A stretch of DNA of 64,000 bases from Gilliamella sp. ESL0443 (GTDB lineage: Bacteria > Pseudomonadota > Gammaproteobacteria > Enterobacterales > Orbaceae). The position numbers and the translations under genes were made by a program. The stretch covers positions 930,001 to 994,000 of the forward strand of contig NZ_CP048263.1 of NCBI RefSeq assembly GCF_019469165.1, in the 5' to 3' direction. A model generated the notes under the pieces. That model was not told where the DNA came from. It made no database searches and saw nothing but the letters and a program-made list of their open reading frames with translations. This document shows, piece after piece, positions 1-7,834 of the stretch. The first letter of the stretch is position 1, and every line of letters begins with the position of its first letter.

Positions 1-102
1 ATGATTTTAGGTTTGTTTTTTTATAACGATCTTGATAAGTATGAAAGAATGCTAGCTTTATTAAAATTTGCTATTGAACGTAAAGAAAAAGAAACTAATT
101 AA
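1..102 (+). CDS. Short ORF at window edge, probably a C-terminal piece
   Basis: An open frame runs from the first base to a TAA at 100-102 and encodes about 33 residues, ending in a charged stretch (ERKEKETN). It opens with ATG at position 1, but the upstream sequence is outside the window, so it may be the tail of a longer protein. No family is recognised. It lies next to phage and tRNA debris and may itself be a remnant. Confidence 0.3.
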   Translation: MILGLFFYNDLDKYERMLALLKFAIERKEKETN

Positions 103-181
103 TTGGCGAAAAAATGGCGGTTGAGAATATTTTTATATAGTAAAATATGTCTATATATGTATGCCTAACCGATTGATTTAA

Positions 182-203
182 TTATAAGTCATTGACTTTA
201 AAA
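182..203 (+). repeat. Imperfect direct repeat, copy 1 of 2
   Basis: The 22 bases TTATAA-GTC-ATTGACTTTAAAA recur at 2444-2465 with two mismatches (GTC becomes CTG). The copies lie on the same strand about 2.3 kb apart. They enclose a terminase fragment, a broken membrane-protein gene, ynfA and a secreted-protein gene. Copy 1 sits just before the tRNA-half-like sequence. They could be attachment-site relics, but AT-rich chance similarity is possible. Confidence 0.4.
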
Positions 204-230
204 ACAGCTTTAAAGAAATCATAATCGATT

Positions 231-263
231 GGTCACTGGTTCAAGTCCAGTAGTGGCCCATCA
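231..263 (+). other. tRNA 3'-half-like fragment (possible attachment-site relic)
   Basis: The sequence has GGTC followed by a perfect T-arm: stem ACTGG at 235-239, seven-base loop TTCAAGT at 240-246, stem CCAGT at 247-251. An acceptor-like strand and a CCA-like ending follow. No matching 5' half or cloverleaf can be drawn upstream, so this is not an intact tRNA. A tRNA 3' end beside phage-derived sequence is the classic footprint of an integrase-type element. The parent tRNA identity cannot be fixed; the arm resembles Asn/Lys types. Confidence 0.5.
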
Positions 264-345
264 CAAGAATCAAGTAAGATTAAAAACGTTCAAAAAAGCT
301 ATTTCTAAGACGTTATTCATTGTTTATAACTTGCGCACGCTATAG

Positions 346-609
346 CTCAACATCAAAAAAACTGCAAAGGTATTTATCAGTCGTAAACGCATTAGTCACA
401 ATGGTGATACTGTTTTATCTTGGGCGGTAAGTAATATAGTGATGGAAACCGATGCGAATGCCAATATTAAGCCCAACAAAAAGAAAGCTGCCAACAAGAA
501 CGATCCAACTGTCGCTTCCCTGTTGTCATTTGGCGCTTACCTGCTTGAGTATGGCGAGATCGATATTTTCTTATCAGATGAACAAAAGCAAGCATTAGAT
601 GAGTTTTAG
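346..609 (+). pseudogene. Phage terminase large subunit, C-terminal remnant
   Basis: About 87 codons are open from just after a stop at 343-345 to a TAG at 607-609. The translation carries the pattern typical of the end of HK97-type terminase large subunits: a WAVSNIVMETDANANIKPNK segment, where terminases usually have W...N...D..GNIKPDK, then a DPTVASLLSFGAYL helix. No start codon or N-terminal ATPase domain remains, so this is a decayed prophage fragment. It lies directly after the tRNA-half-like sequence, in keeping with an old integration event. Confidence 0.7.
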
Positions 610-618
610 TGGATTGAA

Positions 619-1250
619 TTATGATACTTTTTTCTCTTTAGCTAACTCACTTAGTAAATTTTCTAACTTACTATAAAGTTCAACTGTATTATTAGAAATT
701 TTATTATCATAATCTTTTAGCTTATCAAAAAATTCAATTCTTTTTATAGTGTTAGTATATTAAATACTAGGCTCATTGTAGATATACTTAATGATCTCTT
801 TAATATAATTTTTAATTTCATTATATTCAGACGAATTTTGAATTGTTTCTGTCTTTTTCCTATAACTACTTAACCACCAATAGAACCCAGGTATATTATT
901 CATACAATAATAAGACAAATATTTAGAAGATAATTTTCCTAATTCATCAAAAAAATAATCATTAACTTCTAGATCAGTTTCAGAAGTTTTTACTGTTCTA
1001 ATTTTTTTCTTTTGAATATTTATCTATTAATTCAATCAACTCATTTTTAAAAGTTACGTGTTGATGCAAATAAAATTTAATTTCTTGCATTAGTTCAGCT
1101 TGAAATCTAAAGAAAGTATCTTTATTTTTAGCAATTGCAGTTTGTTTGCAAATAAACCAAAAGCCAATAATAGTACAAATTAATAATCCAAAAGCAGCTA
1201 TTGCTGATAAACCTGAAAAAAAACAAAGTCTAACAATCCATTTTATTAAT
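619..1250 (-). pseudogene. Broken gene for a membrane-anchored protein of unknown function
   Basis: Read on the minus strand, one segment encodes a hydrophobic helix (AAFGLLICTIIGFWFIC) followed by a charged region and stops at a TAG (998-1000). The story continues in another frame across an A-rich run (about 1001-1010) through a W-rich, Lys-rich region, meets an in-frame TAA at 760-762, and runs on in that frame to a final TAA at 619-621. One frameshift plus one nonsense change interrupt an ORF of about 205 codons. No clear start codon is visible. The order, TM helix then coiled soluble tail, is all that can be said; no family is recognised. Confidence 0.55.
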
Positions 1251-1486
1251 CCTATTCATTTATTATGTGATAATATTTTACTATGTCATTAACAACATAC
1301 AACACTATAATAACACAAGGTTAATTTATTGATTATTTTATATAAATTTTGTAAGTCTTGTTAGTTCTGTAAAATCGCAAAAAAAAATTTTCTTTTAACT
1401 TTATATGTTTACTATAAATTAATTAATGTGATTTGCTTATATTTTTTAAAAGAATAGGATATATCAATTTAATTAAACAATTAATT

Positions 1487-1810
1487 TTATGTTCTCCAAC
1501 CCCAAATAATAACTAGCGTTCCGAGTAGGATGATCATGGAACCGATTAAATCAAAAGTTGATAGTTTGACATGATCGACTAACTTAAGCCAAATAATGGA
1601 TGCTACTACATAAATACCACCATATGTTGCATAAATTCGACCACTAGCTTCAGGGTGTAAAGTAAGTAACCAAGCAAATAACATAAGGCATAATGCCGCC
1701 GGTATAAGAAACCAGGCAGAAACCACTTTTTTAGCCCAAATATAAACAAAATAACAGCCTGAAATTTCAGCCAAAGCGGTAAATATAAATAACACGATAA
1801 TTTTTATCAT
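1487..1810 (-). CDS. ynfA: YnfA/UPF0060 family small membrane protein
   Basis: This 107-residue protein has four hydrophobic segments and the family's diagnostic stretches: an N-terminal ALAEISGCY segment and a central GRIYATYGGIYV segment. Length matches the YnfA family (about 108 residues). It is an inner-membrane protein that resembles the small multidrug resistance fold; a drug-efflux role has been proposed for homologues but the substrate is uncertain. The gene stands alone between a pseudogene and a secreted-protein gene, so it may have travelled with the surrounding accessory material. The start is the ATG at 1808-1810. Confidence 0.9.
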   Translation of the reverse strand: MIKIIVLFIFTALAEISGCYFVYIWAKKVVSAWFLIPAALCLMLFAWLLTLHPEASGRIYATYGGIYVVASIIWLKLVDHVKLSTFDLIGSMIILLGTLVIIWGWRT

Positions 1811-2030
1811 AATTAAATTAAGCTATCATTAATAAGTTTCAGATTAGTATGAACAATACTAGATTGGTTTGAACATTATTTCTGTTTTGTTTTTTATAGA
1901 TTTTTAAAGTTTAACATGGGCGTTATTTATAAACCTATGTTAATATCAAATTAGTAAATTAAATGTAAGATTGATTTATGGTAGCAAAGAAAATTTTTAA
2001 TTAAAATTAATAGTCAAAAAAGGAGATTTT

Positions 2031-2393
2031 ATGTTGAAAAAGACAATATTACTTTCGATATTATTTTCGACAGCTGCGCAAGCTAAATTTATTCATCCAA
2101 TGGACTTTGATGGTTCAGATGCACAAAAGCAAGAAGTTATCGAATATATTAAGGATAACGTAAAGAAAGATTATTGTGAACAAATTGACATGTGCCAACC
2201 TTCCAATTTGAGAATGATGGAGCAAGAGAATTTAGATGCATTTAAAAAAGCAACTAAGGCCACAAATAGAAAAATAATGGATCAAGTAATTAAAGATTAT
2301 TGTAATAGTGGTATAGATATGTGTAGTTATAGCACCATACTAATGATGTATGAAGAAAACAATAAAGCTGATAAAGAGGAATTAACTTGGTAG
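2031..2393 (+). CDS. Small secreted protein with an internal Cys repeat
   Basis: This is a 120-residue protein of unrecognised family. A Lys-Lys start and a hydrophobic core ending in AAQA form a clear Sec signal peptide (about residues 1-19), so the mature protein is probably periplasmic or exported. The mature part contains a duplicated module: DYCEQIDMCQPSNLRMMEQEN and, about 50 residues later, DYCNSGIDMCSYSTILMMYEEN. Each has two cysteines four to five residues apart and a shared DMC...MM.EEN frame, so paired disulfides are plausible. A strong ribosome-binding site (AAAGGAGA) precedes the ATG. The role is unknown. Confidence 0.8.
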   Translation: MLKKTILLSILFSTAAQAKFIHPMDFDGSDAQKQEVIEYIKDNVKKDYCEQIDMCQPSNLRMMEQENLDAFKKATKATNRKIMDQVIKDYCNSGIDMCSYSTILMMYEENNKADKEELTW

Positions 2394-2735
2394 ATGTTTC
2401 ATAATAGTTCTCACAATAAAAAACATTACATTAATGGTTATATTTATAACTGATTGACTTTAAAATAGAATACTGTCATTAAATTTCATTTATTGTTATA
2501 TATAAAAGTGAATCAGAAATTCATTTATGAAAATCAATTTTCAAAAAGCGGGGCGATTGATTGGATTATCAAGGTTTATGGTTTCAGCATGAAATTAGAG
2601 TTAAGTACCGTTTAGACCCCAGTGAATCTATTTTCTGATGAAATGTTGAGAAAGTTGGAACTTGGAAAAAGAATAAAATAGTCGATCAAGCGTTTTATGA
2701 ATTTAAAGCTAGATTGATTTGATAGGAAATAAATA
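2394..2735 (+). other. Intergenic region with a decayed ORF trace
   Basis: No intact gene is seen. One frame between about 2550 and 2720 reads as coding-like segments (for example IRVKYRLDPSESIF) broken by several stops. This suggests a degraded gene upstream of the membrane protein at 2736, but nothing recognisable remains. The second copy of the 22-bp direct repeat lies at its left end. Confidence 0.3.
2444..2465 (+). repeat. Imperfect direct repeat, copy 2 of 2
   Basis: This matches 20 of 22 bases of the copy at 182-203 in the same orientation. It follows the secreted-protein gene and would mark the right edge of the enclosed 2.3-kb segment if the repeats are attachment-site relics. Confidence 0.4.
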
Positions 2736-3344
2736 ATGCGAGCATATAAGATCACCGTGAAGAAGGTTTTAATTTTTAGTTTAATAATTTTTGCCATCTA
2801 TATCATTACTTTTCCTAATGATGATTCGCCTCCAAATCCAACGATGGTTGCTTTAGCCGGTATTTCCGTTATTTCATTTATTGTTTGTTGTTTGATTTTG
2901 TTAGTTCGAGGAATATGTGGAATAGGCAAGAAATTTTTAAATTATAAGGCGCACAAAAATTTAAATTTAGAAAAAGCATCGTCTCAAGACACTTCATTCA
3001 ATTATTCAACCAATTTTGAAGATTCTGTTGATTACGAACAGCAAGAATTAGATTCTGATAATTTTAGAAATCACTTAACCACAATATGGAATTCAGACTT
3101 GTTTACGATTTCATTTAAACATTCCAATGTCAATAAAGAATTATTATTAGATAGAGTCCAAATAAATTCATCTAACGAGCTTTTTTTCACTGGTTACTGT
3201 TTTGAAAGCAAAGATGAACGTACATTTAAAATTGAAAACTTCAAATCTTATATTCAATACGCCGGAAGAGAATACAGCCTACGCCACTTTTTTACTAAAG
3301 TCCTTGAATTGGATTCAGATTATGTTAAAAGACTGGGAGTTTAA
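2736..3344 (+). CDS. Membrane-anchored protein with a WYL-like C-terminal domain
   Basis: The protein has 202 residues. Two hydrophobic helices (about 10-28 and 37-60) are followed by an acidic linker. The C-terminal domain (about 118-190) matches the WYL pattern by eye: an ISF.. strand, DRVQINSSNELFFTGYC, then ERTFKIENF, where WYL domains usually have L.GYC...RTFR.DRI. WYL domains bind ligands such as nucleic acid and normally follow a helix-turn-helix in transcription factors. Here there is no DNA-binding domain and the module is tethered to the membrane. An AGGA site precedes the ATG. The assignment rests on motif reading, so function is open. Confidence 0.6.
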   Translation: MRAYKITVKKVLIFSLIIFAIYIITFPNDDSPPNPTMVALAGISVISFIVCCLILLVRGICGIGKKFLNYKAHKNLNLEKASSQDTSFNYSTNFEDSVDYEQQELDSDNFRNHLTTIWNSDLFTISFKHSNVNKELLLDRVQINSSNELFFTGYCFESKDERTFKIENFKSYIQYAGREYSLRHFFTKVLELDSDYVKRLGV

Positions 3345-3985
3345 CTAAAAAGGGGCTCAATTAAAATGATTGGTTAATGGAGAATAGTTAGTTGAATATA
3401 GTTATCAAAATTAAAAAATACTCAATAATTACTATTCTACAACCTATATTTATAATTAATTAATGCAGCTACATTAATCCAATTCGGTAGATTAGCAACC
3501 TCATCAATTTTATTATGAATCTATACATTATTCTGAATTTTACACAATTGTTTTAAATCTCTATTTTGCTTTCAGATTAATTCTAAATAAGTGTTATATG
3601 AACAATAAAAATATAAAATCTGATGTGTTCCTAGTTAAGTATTTTTTATTGCTCCAACCTCTTAAATAACATACCATTATTTGAAAAATTTAACGAGATG
3701 GTATGAAAAGAATGTTTGATATGAGGTGTTTAACTCTATAGTCAAACACTAAAAACTTTTGGAAGGGAAAAATCATTGATTATTGAGTAGGAGCAAACTT
3801 TTTTATCAATAAATATATTAAGTTTTCATATGTATCCCAATTAAAATCAAACAACCATTAAATTACTTAATTAAGAACGATTGTATCGACTATGATTAAA
3901 AACATACTTGCTTTTTTTTTAATCAGAGCTTATAAATATCACTGATAAGCATTCGCTTATCTTAAATATACTGGAGGAGCTTATA
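3345..3985 (+). other. Long intergenic region with inverted repeats, no gene seen
   Basis: No coding region is supported in these 640 bases. Two inverted repeats are visible: CATACCAT (3670-3677) with ATGGTATG (3698-3705), and GTGTTT (3726-3731) with AAACAC (3744-3749). They may be folded RNA or old element debris. The right end is the leader of the zinc-ribbon gene. Confidence 0.4.
3944..3961 (+). promoter_or_regulatory. Hairpin in the leader of the zinc-ribbon gene
   Basis: A perfect seven-base stem (GATAAGC, loop ATTC, GCTTATC) ends about ten bases before the GGAGGAG ribosome-binding site. It has no T-run, so it is not an intrinsic terminator. A role in mRNA stability or translation control is possible but unproven. 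Confidence 0.4.
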
Positions 3986-4192
3986 ATGGTACAAAAATTT
4001 GCTGCATACGGTAGTGATGTTTCAGCTGGCACTTATAAATGTGCTGACTGTGGATATATTTATTCCAACCAAAGTAAGAAATCGTTACCCCCTTGTCCGG
4101 ATCATAATAAAAAACCACATAGTAAAAATGGTTGGTATATAGTTAGTGGGCAAGGAGATTCAGTTAAAGATCCTCATCCAAATAAAAAATAA
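3986..4192 (+). CDS. Small zinc-ribbon protein
   Basis: This is a 68-residue soluble protein. CADCGYIY (Cys19 and Cys22) followed by PPCPDH (Cys37, His40) gives a likely rubredoxin-like zinc-binding knuckle. The C-terminal half has a WYIVSGQGD segment. It resembles short zinc-ribbon proteins of unknown function found in many gammaproteobacteria. The start is supported by a strong GGAGGAG site, and a perfect intrinsic terminator follows, so this is a single-gene, probably well-expressed unit. Confidence 0.75.
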   Translation: MVQKFAAYGSDVSAGTYKCADCGYIYSNQSKKSLPPCPDHNKKPHSKNGWYIVSGQGDSVKDPHPNKK

Positions 4193-4203
4193 TTTTTGTC
4201 TTT

Positions 4204-4232
4204 AAAAGGTAACACAATGTGTTACCTTTTTT
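4204..4232 (+). terminator. Intrinsic terminator after the zinc-ribbon gene
   Basis: A perfect 12-base stem (4204-4215 with 4219-4230) around the loop AAT ends in a run of T. It starts 12 bases after the zinc-ribbon stop codon. Confidence 0.9.
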
Positions 4233-4387
4233 GGTTTTAAGGTAAGATTAAAATAGTTGAAAATATACACATTATTAACTTTCAACTTAATAAAAAGTTA
4301 TATAAAACTATGTTAGAATTTAAATGTGTTATCATTTCTAAAACTATAATAATGGAAATATAGATTTGTTAGATTAAGGTATTGATG

Positions 4388-4810
4388 ATGAAGCAAGTGA
4401 TTAAATTGGCAATTTTATTTTTGTGTTTTGCAATATTTTCAAATGTACATGCGTCTGAAACAGATAATGCTGTTGAGATTTCCAAAGCATTAGCTGATAG
4501 TGCAAAAAAATCTTTGTTAGGCGATGAAGGAAAGTTTCCTTTAAAAGTCAAATCAGATTATGAAATAACAAATATTTCAGCTAATCACAATAATGTTGTT
4601 TTTGAATATAAAATGCCAACTGATAGCAAAAATACCGCACTAAATGAATTTATAGAAAATGTTAGATTAGGAATAAAAGGTCAGTTTTGTGATAAACCAG
4701 ACGTATTTAATGTATTAAATACATATGATATCGGCTTTATTTTTCAGTTTGAATTTAGTGATAAACGAAAAATTCCTGTCACATTATCAATAAAAGAAAT
4801 TTGTCTATGA
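4388..4810 (+). CDS. Secreted protein of unknown function
   Basis: The protein has about 140 residues with a Sec signal peptide: a Lys-containing start, a hydrophobic core (LAILFLCFAIFSN) and likely cleavage after VHA. Three in-frame starts occur (TTG 4382, ATG 4385, ATG 4388). The AAGG at 4376-4379 gives the best spacing to 4388, which is chosen. The mature part is charged and has two cysteines, one in GQFCDKP and one near the C-terminus (KEICL), which could pair. No family is recognised. It is probably periplasmic. Confidence 0.7.
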   Translation: MKQVIKLAILFLCFAIFSNVHASETDNAVEISKALADSAKKSLLGDEGKFPLKVKSDYEITNISANHNNVVFEYKMPTDSKNTALNEFIENVRLGIKGQFCDKPDVFNVLNTYDIGFIFQFEFSDKRKIPVTLSIKEICL

Positions 4811-4901
4811 TTGAATCATGAATGCAAATTCCCTCCCTTATTGAAGGGGCTGAAAACATAGCTTAATAGCAGTACGTTTTCTATTTGGCTATCATTTTTA
4901 A

Positions 4902-6215
4902 TTAAATATAGGCTCGTGATTTTTTAATCCAGATAATTAAAAATATCGACCTTCCAAAACTAAATAGATTATAAGCTAACCATAAACCTTGGTTTCCCCA
5001 GATTGGTACAGCAATGTATTGTGCTACAAACCAAACCAATAACGCCAATAGCATTGAGTCGCGTATTGATGTTGTATAACTAATTCCAGAAAAAACACCA
5101 TAATAGATTAATCCACCCGATGCAACAATTGGAAAAATGATTAACCAATATTGATATTGAAGCGATAGCGTTATGATATTAGTTTGATTGGTTAATAACT
5201 TTATGATGGTTGTATCGAAGGTTAGCCAAATTGCAATTAAGATAATTGGGCAAATAATGCAGGCTTGTAGTGACCACCGTAAAGTTTGATTGTAAAGGTG
5301 GATATTTTTATTTCCTTTAGCTCGTCCACTGAAAACGCTGGAAGCATTAGCAAAACCGTCAAATAGATAAGCCATCATATAGTGAACTTGAAATAAAATG
5401 GCATTGGCGGCTAAAACTTCAGTATTGAACGTTGAACCAATAGAAATAAAGTGGTTAGTTACAATTAATAAGCAGATAGTCCGAATCATTAAATTAGTAT
5501 TGACTAGAATTACACCTTTTAATGATTGCCATGACAAAATAGATCTTAAATCCACTTTTTGTTCACTTTTAGGCAAATAACGGCAGGTAAACCAAATACC
5601 GACTAAAGTGCAACATATTTGTGCAATTAATGTTGCAAATGCTACGCCTTTAATGTCCCAATGAAACCACCAAACAAAAATTACTGCCATCAAAATGTTG
5701 AGTAAATTAATAAACACTTGTAAAAACAGAACGGCTTTTATTTTGGATATCCCCATTAACCAGCCAACTAGGACATAATTAATCAGAACAAAAGGTGCCC
5801 CCCAAATTAATATAGAAAAATAGATATCAGCATAATGTTGAACATCTTGATTCGGTTTGATGATGTGCATTGAAGCAACAAAAATCAATTTTTGAAAAAT
5901 TATAAATGCCAAACCTAAAAAGATTGCGATAAAAAGCGGCCGTATAAGAGACGATCTTAATAACAAACAATTATCCAACGCTTGCGCGGCAAAACCGGTG
6001 GTACTTACTCTTAAAAATCCAAATAACCAATAAATAGTATTAAATATTACTGTTCCTATCGCAATTCCAGCAATAAAAGCTGGATTGGGTAAATGACCGA
6101 CTAAGGCCGTATCGACCACGCCAAGAAGAGGGGTAGTAATGGTTGATAAAATAAATGGAATAACTAATTTAATATAATCTTTAAACTGATATTGCAAATT
6201 TGATGTTGATGACAT
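4902..6215 (-). CDS. dinF: MATE-family efflux pump, DinF subfamily
   Basis: This is a 437-residue inner-membrane protein with about twelve helices. The N-terminal signature (PLLGVVDTALVGHLPNPAFI) and the RVSTTGFAAQA segment are those of the DinF branch of MATE exporters, which expel organic compounds using Na+ or H+. The start lies three bases after the nikE stop, so it should be co-transcribed with the importer operon. E. coli dinF sits beside lexA instead, and no SOS box is seen here. Placement at the end of a metal or peptide importer operon hints at a linked substrate. The symbol denotes subfamily, not proven orthology. Confidence 0.85.
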   Translation of the reverse strand: MSSTSNLQYQFKDYIKLVIPFILSTITTPLLGVVDTALVGHLPNPAFIAGIAIGTVIFNTIYWLFGFLRVSTTGFAAQALDNCLLLRSSLIRPLFIAIFLGLAFIIFQKLIFVASMHIIKPNQDVQHYADIYFSILIWGAPFVLINYVLVGWLMGISKIKAVLFLQVFINLLNILMAVIFVWWFHWDIKGVAFATLIAQICCTLVGIWFTCRYLPKSEQKVDLRSILSWQSLKGVILVNTNLMIRTICLLIVTNHFISIGSTFNTEVLAANAILFQVHYMMAYLFDGFANASSVFSGRAKGNKNIHLYNQTLRWSLQACIICPIILIAIWLTFDTTIIKLLTNQTNIITLSLQYQYWLIIFPIVASGGLIYYGVFSGISYTTSIRDSMLLALLVWFVAQYIAVPIWGNQGLWLAYNLFSFGRSIFLIIWIKKSRAYI

Positions 6216-6218
6216 TGT

Positions 6219-6992
6219 TTAAAAACCTAAAATTGATTCAAGTAACAGTTTAGAATAAGGATTTTTAACTTGACTGAGTTGTTCTATTTTATCAACGTAT
6301 TCCACGATTTCACCTTGATAAAAAAATGCAACTTTATCACAAAGATAAGTAATTGTAGTTAAATCATGTGTGATAAAGATACTGGTCAAATTTAGCTGTT
6401 TTTGTAGATCGGCAAGTAATGTTAAAATTTGGCTTTGAACTGAAATATCCAGCGAGCTTACCGCTTCATCAAATAAAATAAATTGAGGAGAGCAAGCTAT
6501 TGCTCTGGCAATGCATACACGCTGTAATTGACCACCACTCATTTCGTGAGGAAACCGTTCATAAAAAGAATGGTCTAATCCAACTTGTTCTAATAACGCA
6601 TTGATACGATGCTGACGTTCCTCTTTTGATAGCTTTTCGTAAATATCAAGTGGCTCAGCAATAATTTGGCCGACATTAAAGTATGGATTAACCGAAGAAT
6701 TATAATCTTGAAATACCGCACTGATATTTTTGCGTATAGCTGCTTTATTCCATGTACGTTTGTTAATATCTTGCCCGCTAAAATAGATTTTGCCACTGTC
6801 AGGTTTCTCAAGGCCTAAAATCAGCTTTCCTAATGTACTTTTTCCGCTACCACTTTCACCAATAATGCCAAGACACTCACCTTGTTTTAAATCGAATGAT
6901 ACATTTTTGATAATTGTGTTTTTTTTATGGCTAAATATACCAGGTTTCAAAAACGATTTTTTTACATTTACAACTTGCAATAACGGTGGCAT
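6219..6992 (-). CDS. nikE: ABC importer ATPase, NikE type
   Basis: This is the second cytoplasmic ATPase of the nickel/peptide-type ABC importer, 257 residues. Visible motifs are Walker A GESGSGKST, signature MSGGQLQR, Walker B ILFDEAVSSLD and the switch histidine in FITHDL. Like NikE, it has FDEAVSSLD rather than the DEPTSALD of peptide importers. The ATG at 6992 shares its A with the nikD stop TGA, which indicates translational coupling; an upstream TTG is unlikely to be used. It is followed by the MATE gene. Confidence 0.85.
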   Translation of the reverse strand: MPPLLQVVNVKKSFLKPGIFSHKKNTIIKNVSFDLKQGECLGIIGESGSGKSTLGKLILGLEKPDSGKIYFSGQDINKRTWNKAAIRKNISAVFQDYNSSVNPYFNVGQIIAEPLDIYEKLSKEERQHRINALLEQVGLDHSFYERFPHEMSGGQLQRVCIARAIACSPQFILFDEAVSSLDISVQSQILTLLADLQKQLNLTSIFITHDLTTITYLCDKVAFFYQGEIVEYVDKIEQLSQVKNPYSKLLLESILGF

Positions 6993-7834
6993 CAAATTGT
7001 CTCCGAGATTAAATTTGGATTATTAGCGTAAATAACCGTATTAAATTTATTCAATAATTGCTTGCGAGTATCAATCAGGTAACGAGTATATTCATGTTTG
7101 GGATGATAAAAAATCTGATCACGGCTGCCAGATTCAACAATTTTACCTTTATTCATTACGATAATATCATTGGCAATATGATGAATTACACCTAAATCGT
7201 GAGAAATAAAAATCATAGTCGTTTTAGATTTTATCTCTTCAAGCATTTTTAAAATATAAAACTGACTAATTGAATCTAATGCGGTTGTTGGTTCATCGGC
7301 AATAATAAGCTCAGGTTCAAGTACTAATGCCATACCAATCATTATGCGTTGTAACATACCACCACTTAACTGATGCGGGTATTTTTTATAAATCTCTTTG
7401 GCATTATCGAGTCCTATATTTTCAATCATCAATAAGGTTCTAGCAATAGCATCATTTTTATTGATAGTGAGATGAGCTTGAAGGGTTTCAACTACTTGTT
7501 TGCCAATACAATAAAGCGGATCAAAAGCAATCATAGGTTGTTGTAATATTATCGAAATAGCACTACCGCGAATTGGTCTTAATGTCTTTTTATTCTGTTT
7601 TAGCAGATCTAAAGTTGAATTAGCCTGTTTGAATAGAATTTGTCCTGTCACGCTAAAATAGGATTCTAATAAGCCGATGATTGCTTTGCAAGTTAAACTT
7701 TTACCGCTGCCACTTTCACCAACAATACCTAAACATTTATGATGATTGACGGTAAAAGATATATCATCAAGTAACTTGTTACCATTATTAAGCGTAACGG
7801 TCAGTTGCTTTACTGCTAACAATGGGCTACTCAT
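6992..7834 (-). CDS. nikD: ABC importer ATPase, NikD type
   Basis: This 280-residue ATPase has Walker A GESGSGKSL, signature LSGGMLQR, Walker B LIIADEPTTALD and the switch histidine in FISHDLG. The GKSLTC and SGGMLQRIMIGMAL segments match NikD. A C-terminal oligopeptide-type extension of about 25 residues makes it longer than E. coli NikD. It overlaps nikC by four bases (ATGA). With NikE it powers import through NikBC. Confidence 0.85.
   Translation of the reverse strand: MSSPLLAVKQLTVTLNNGNKLLDDISFTVNHHKCLGIVGESGSGKSLTCKAIIGLLESYFSVTGQILFKQANSTLDLLKQNKKTLRPIRGSAISIILQQPMIAFDPLYCIGKQVVETLQAHLTINKNDAIARTLLMIENIGLDNAKEIYKKYPHQLSGGMLQRIMIGMALVLEPELIIADEPTTALDSISQFYILKMLEEIKSKTTMIFISHDLGVIHHIANDIIVMNKGKIVESGSRDQIFYHPKHEYTRYLIDTRKQLLNKFNTVIYANNPNLISETI

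Noticed and set aside
2612-2797. A 61-codon minus-strand ORF
   Set aside because: It is antisense to the start of the membrane WYL gene, has no recognisable features, and lies in a decayed region.
6590-6811. A 73-codon minus-strand ORF
   Set aside because: It is a shifted frame inside nikE, and the nikE motifs run continuously through it.
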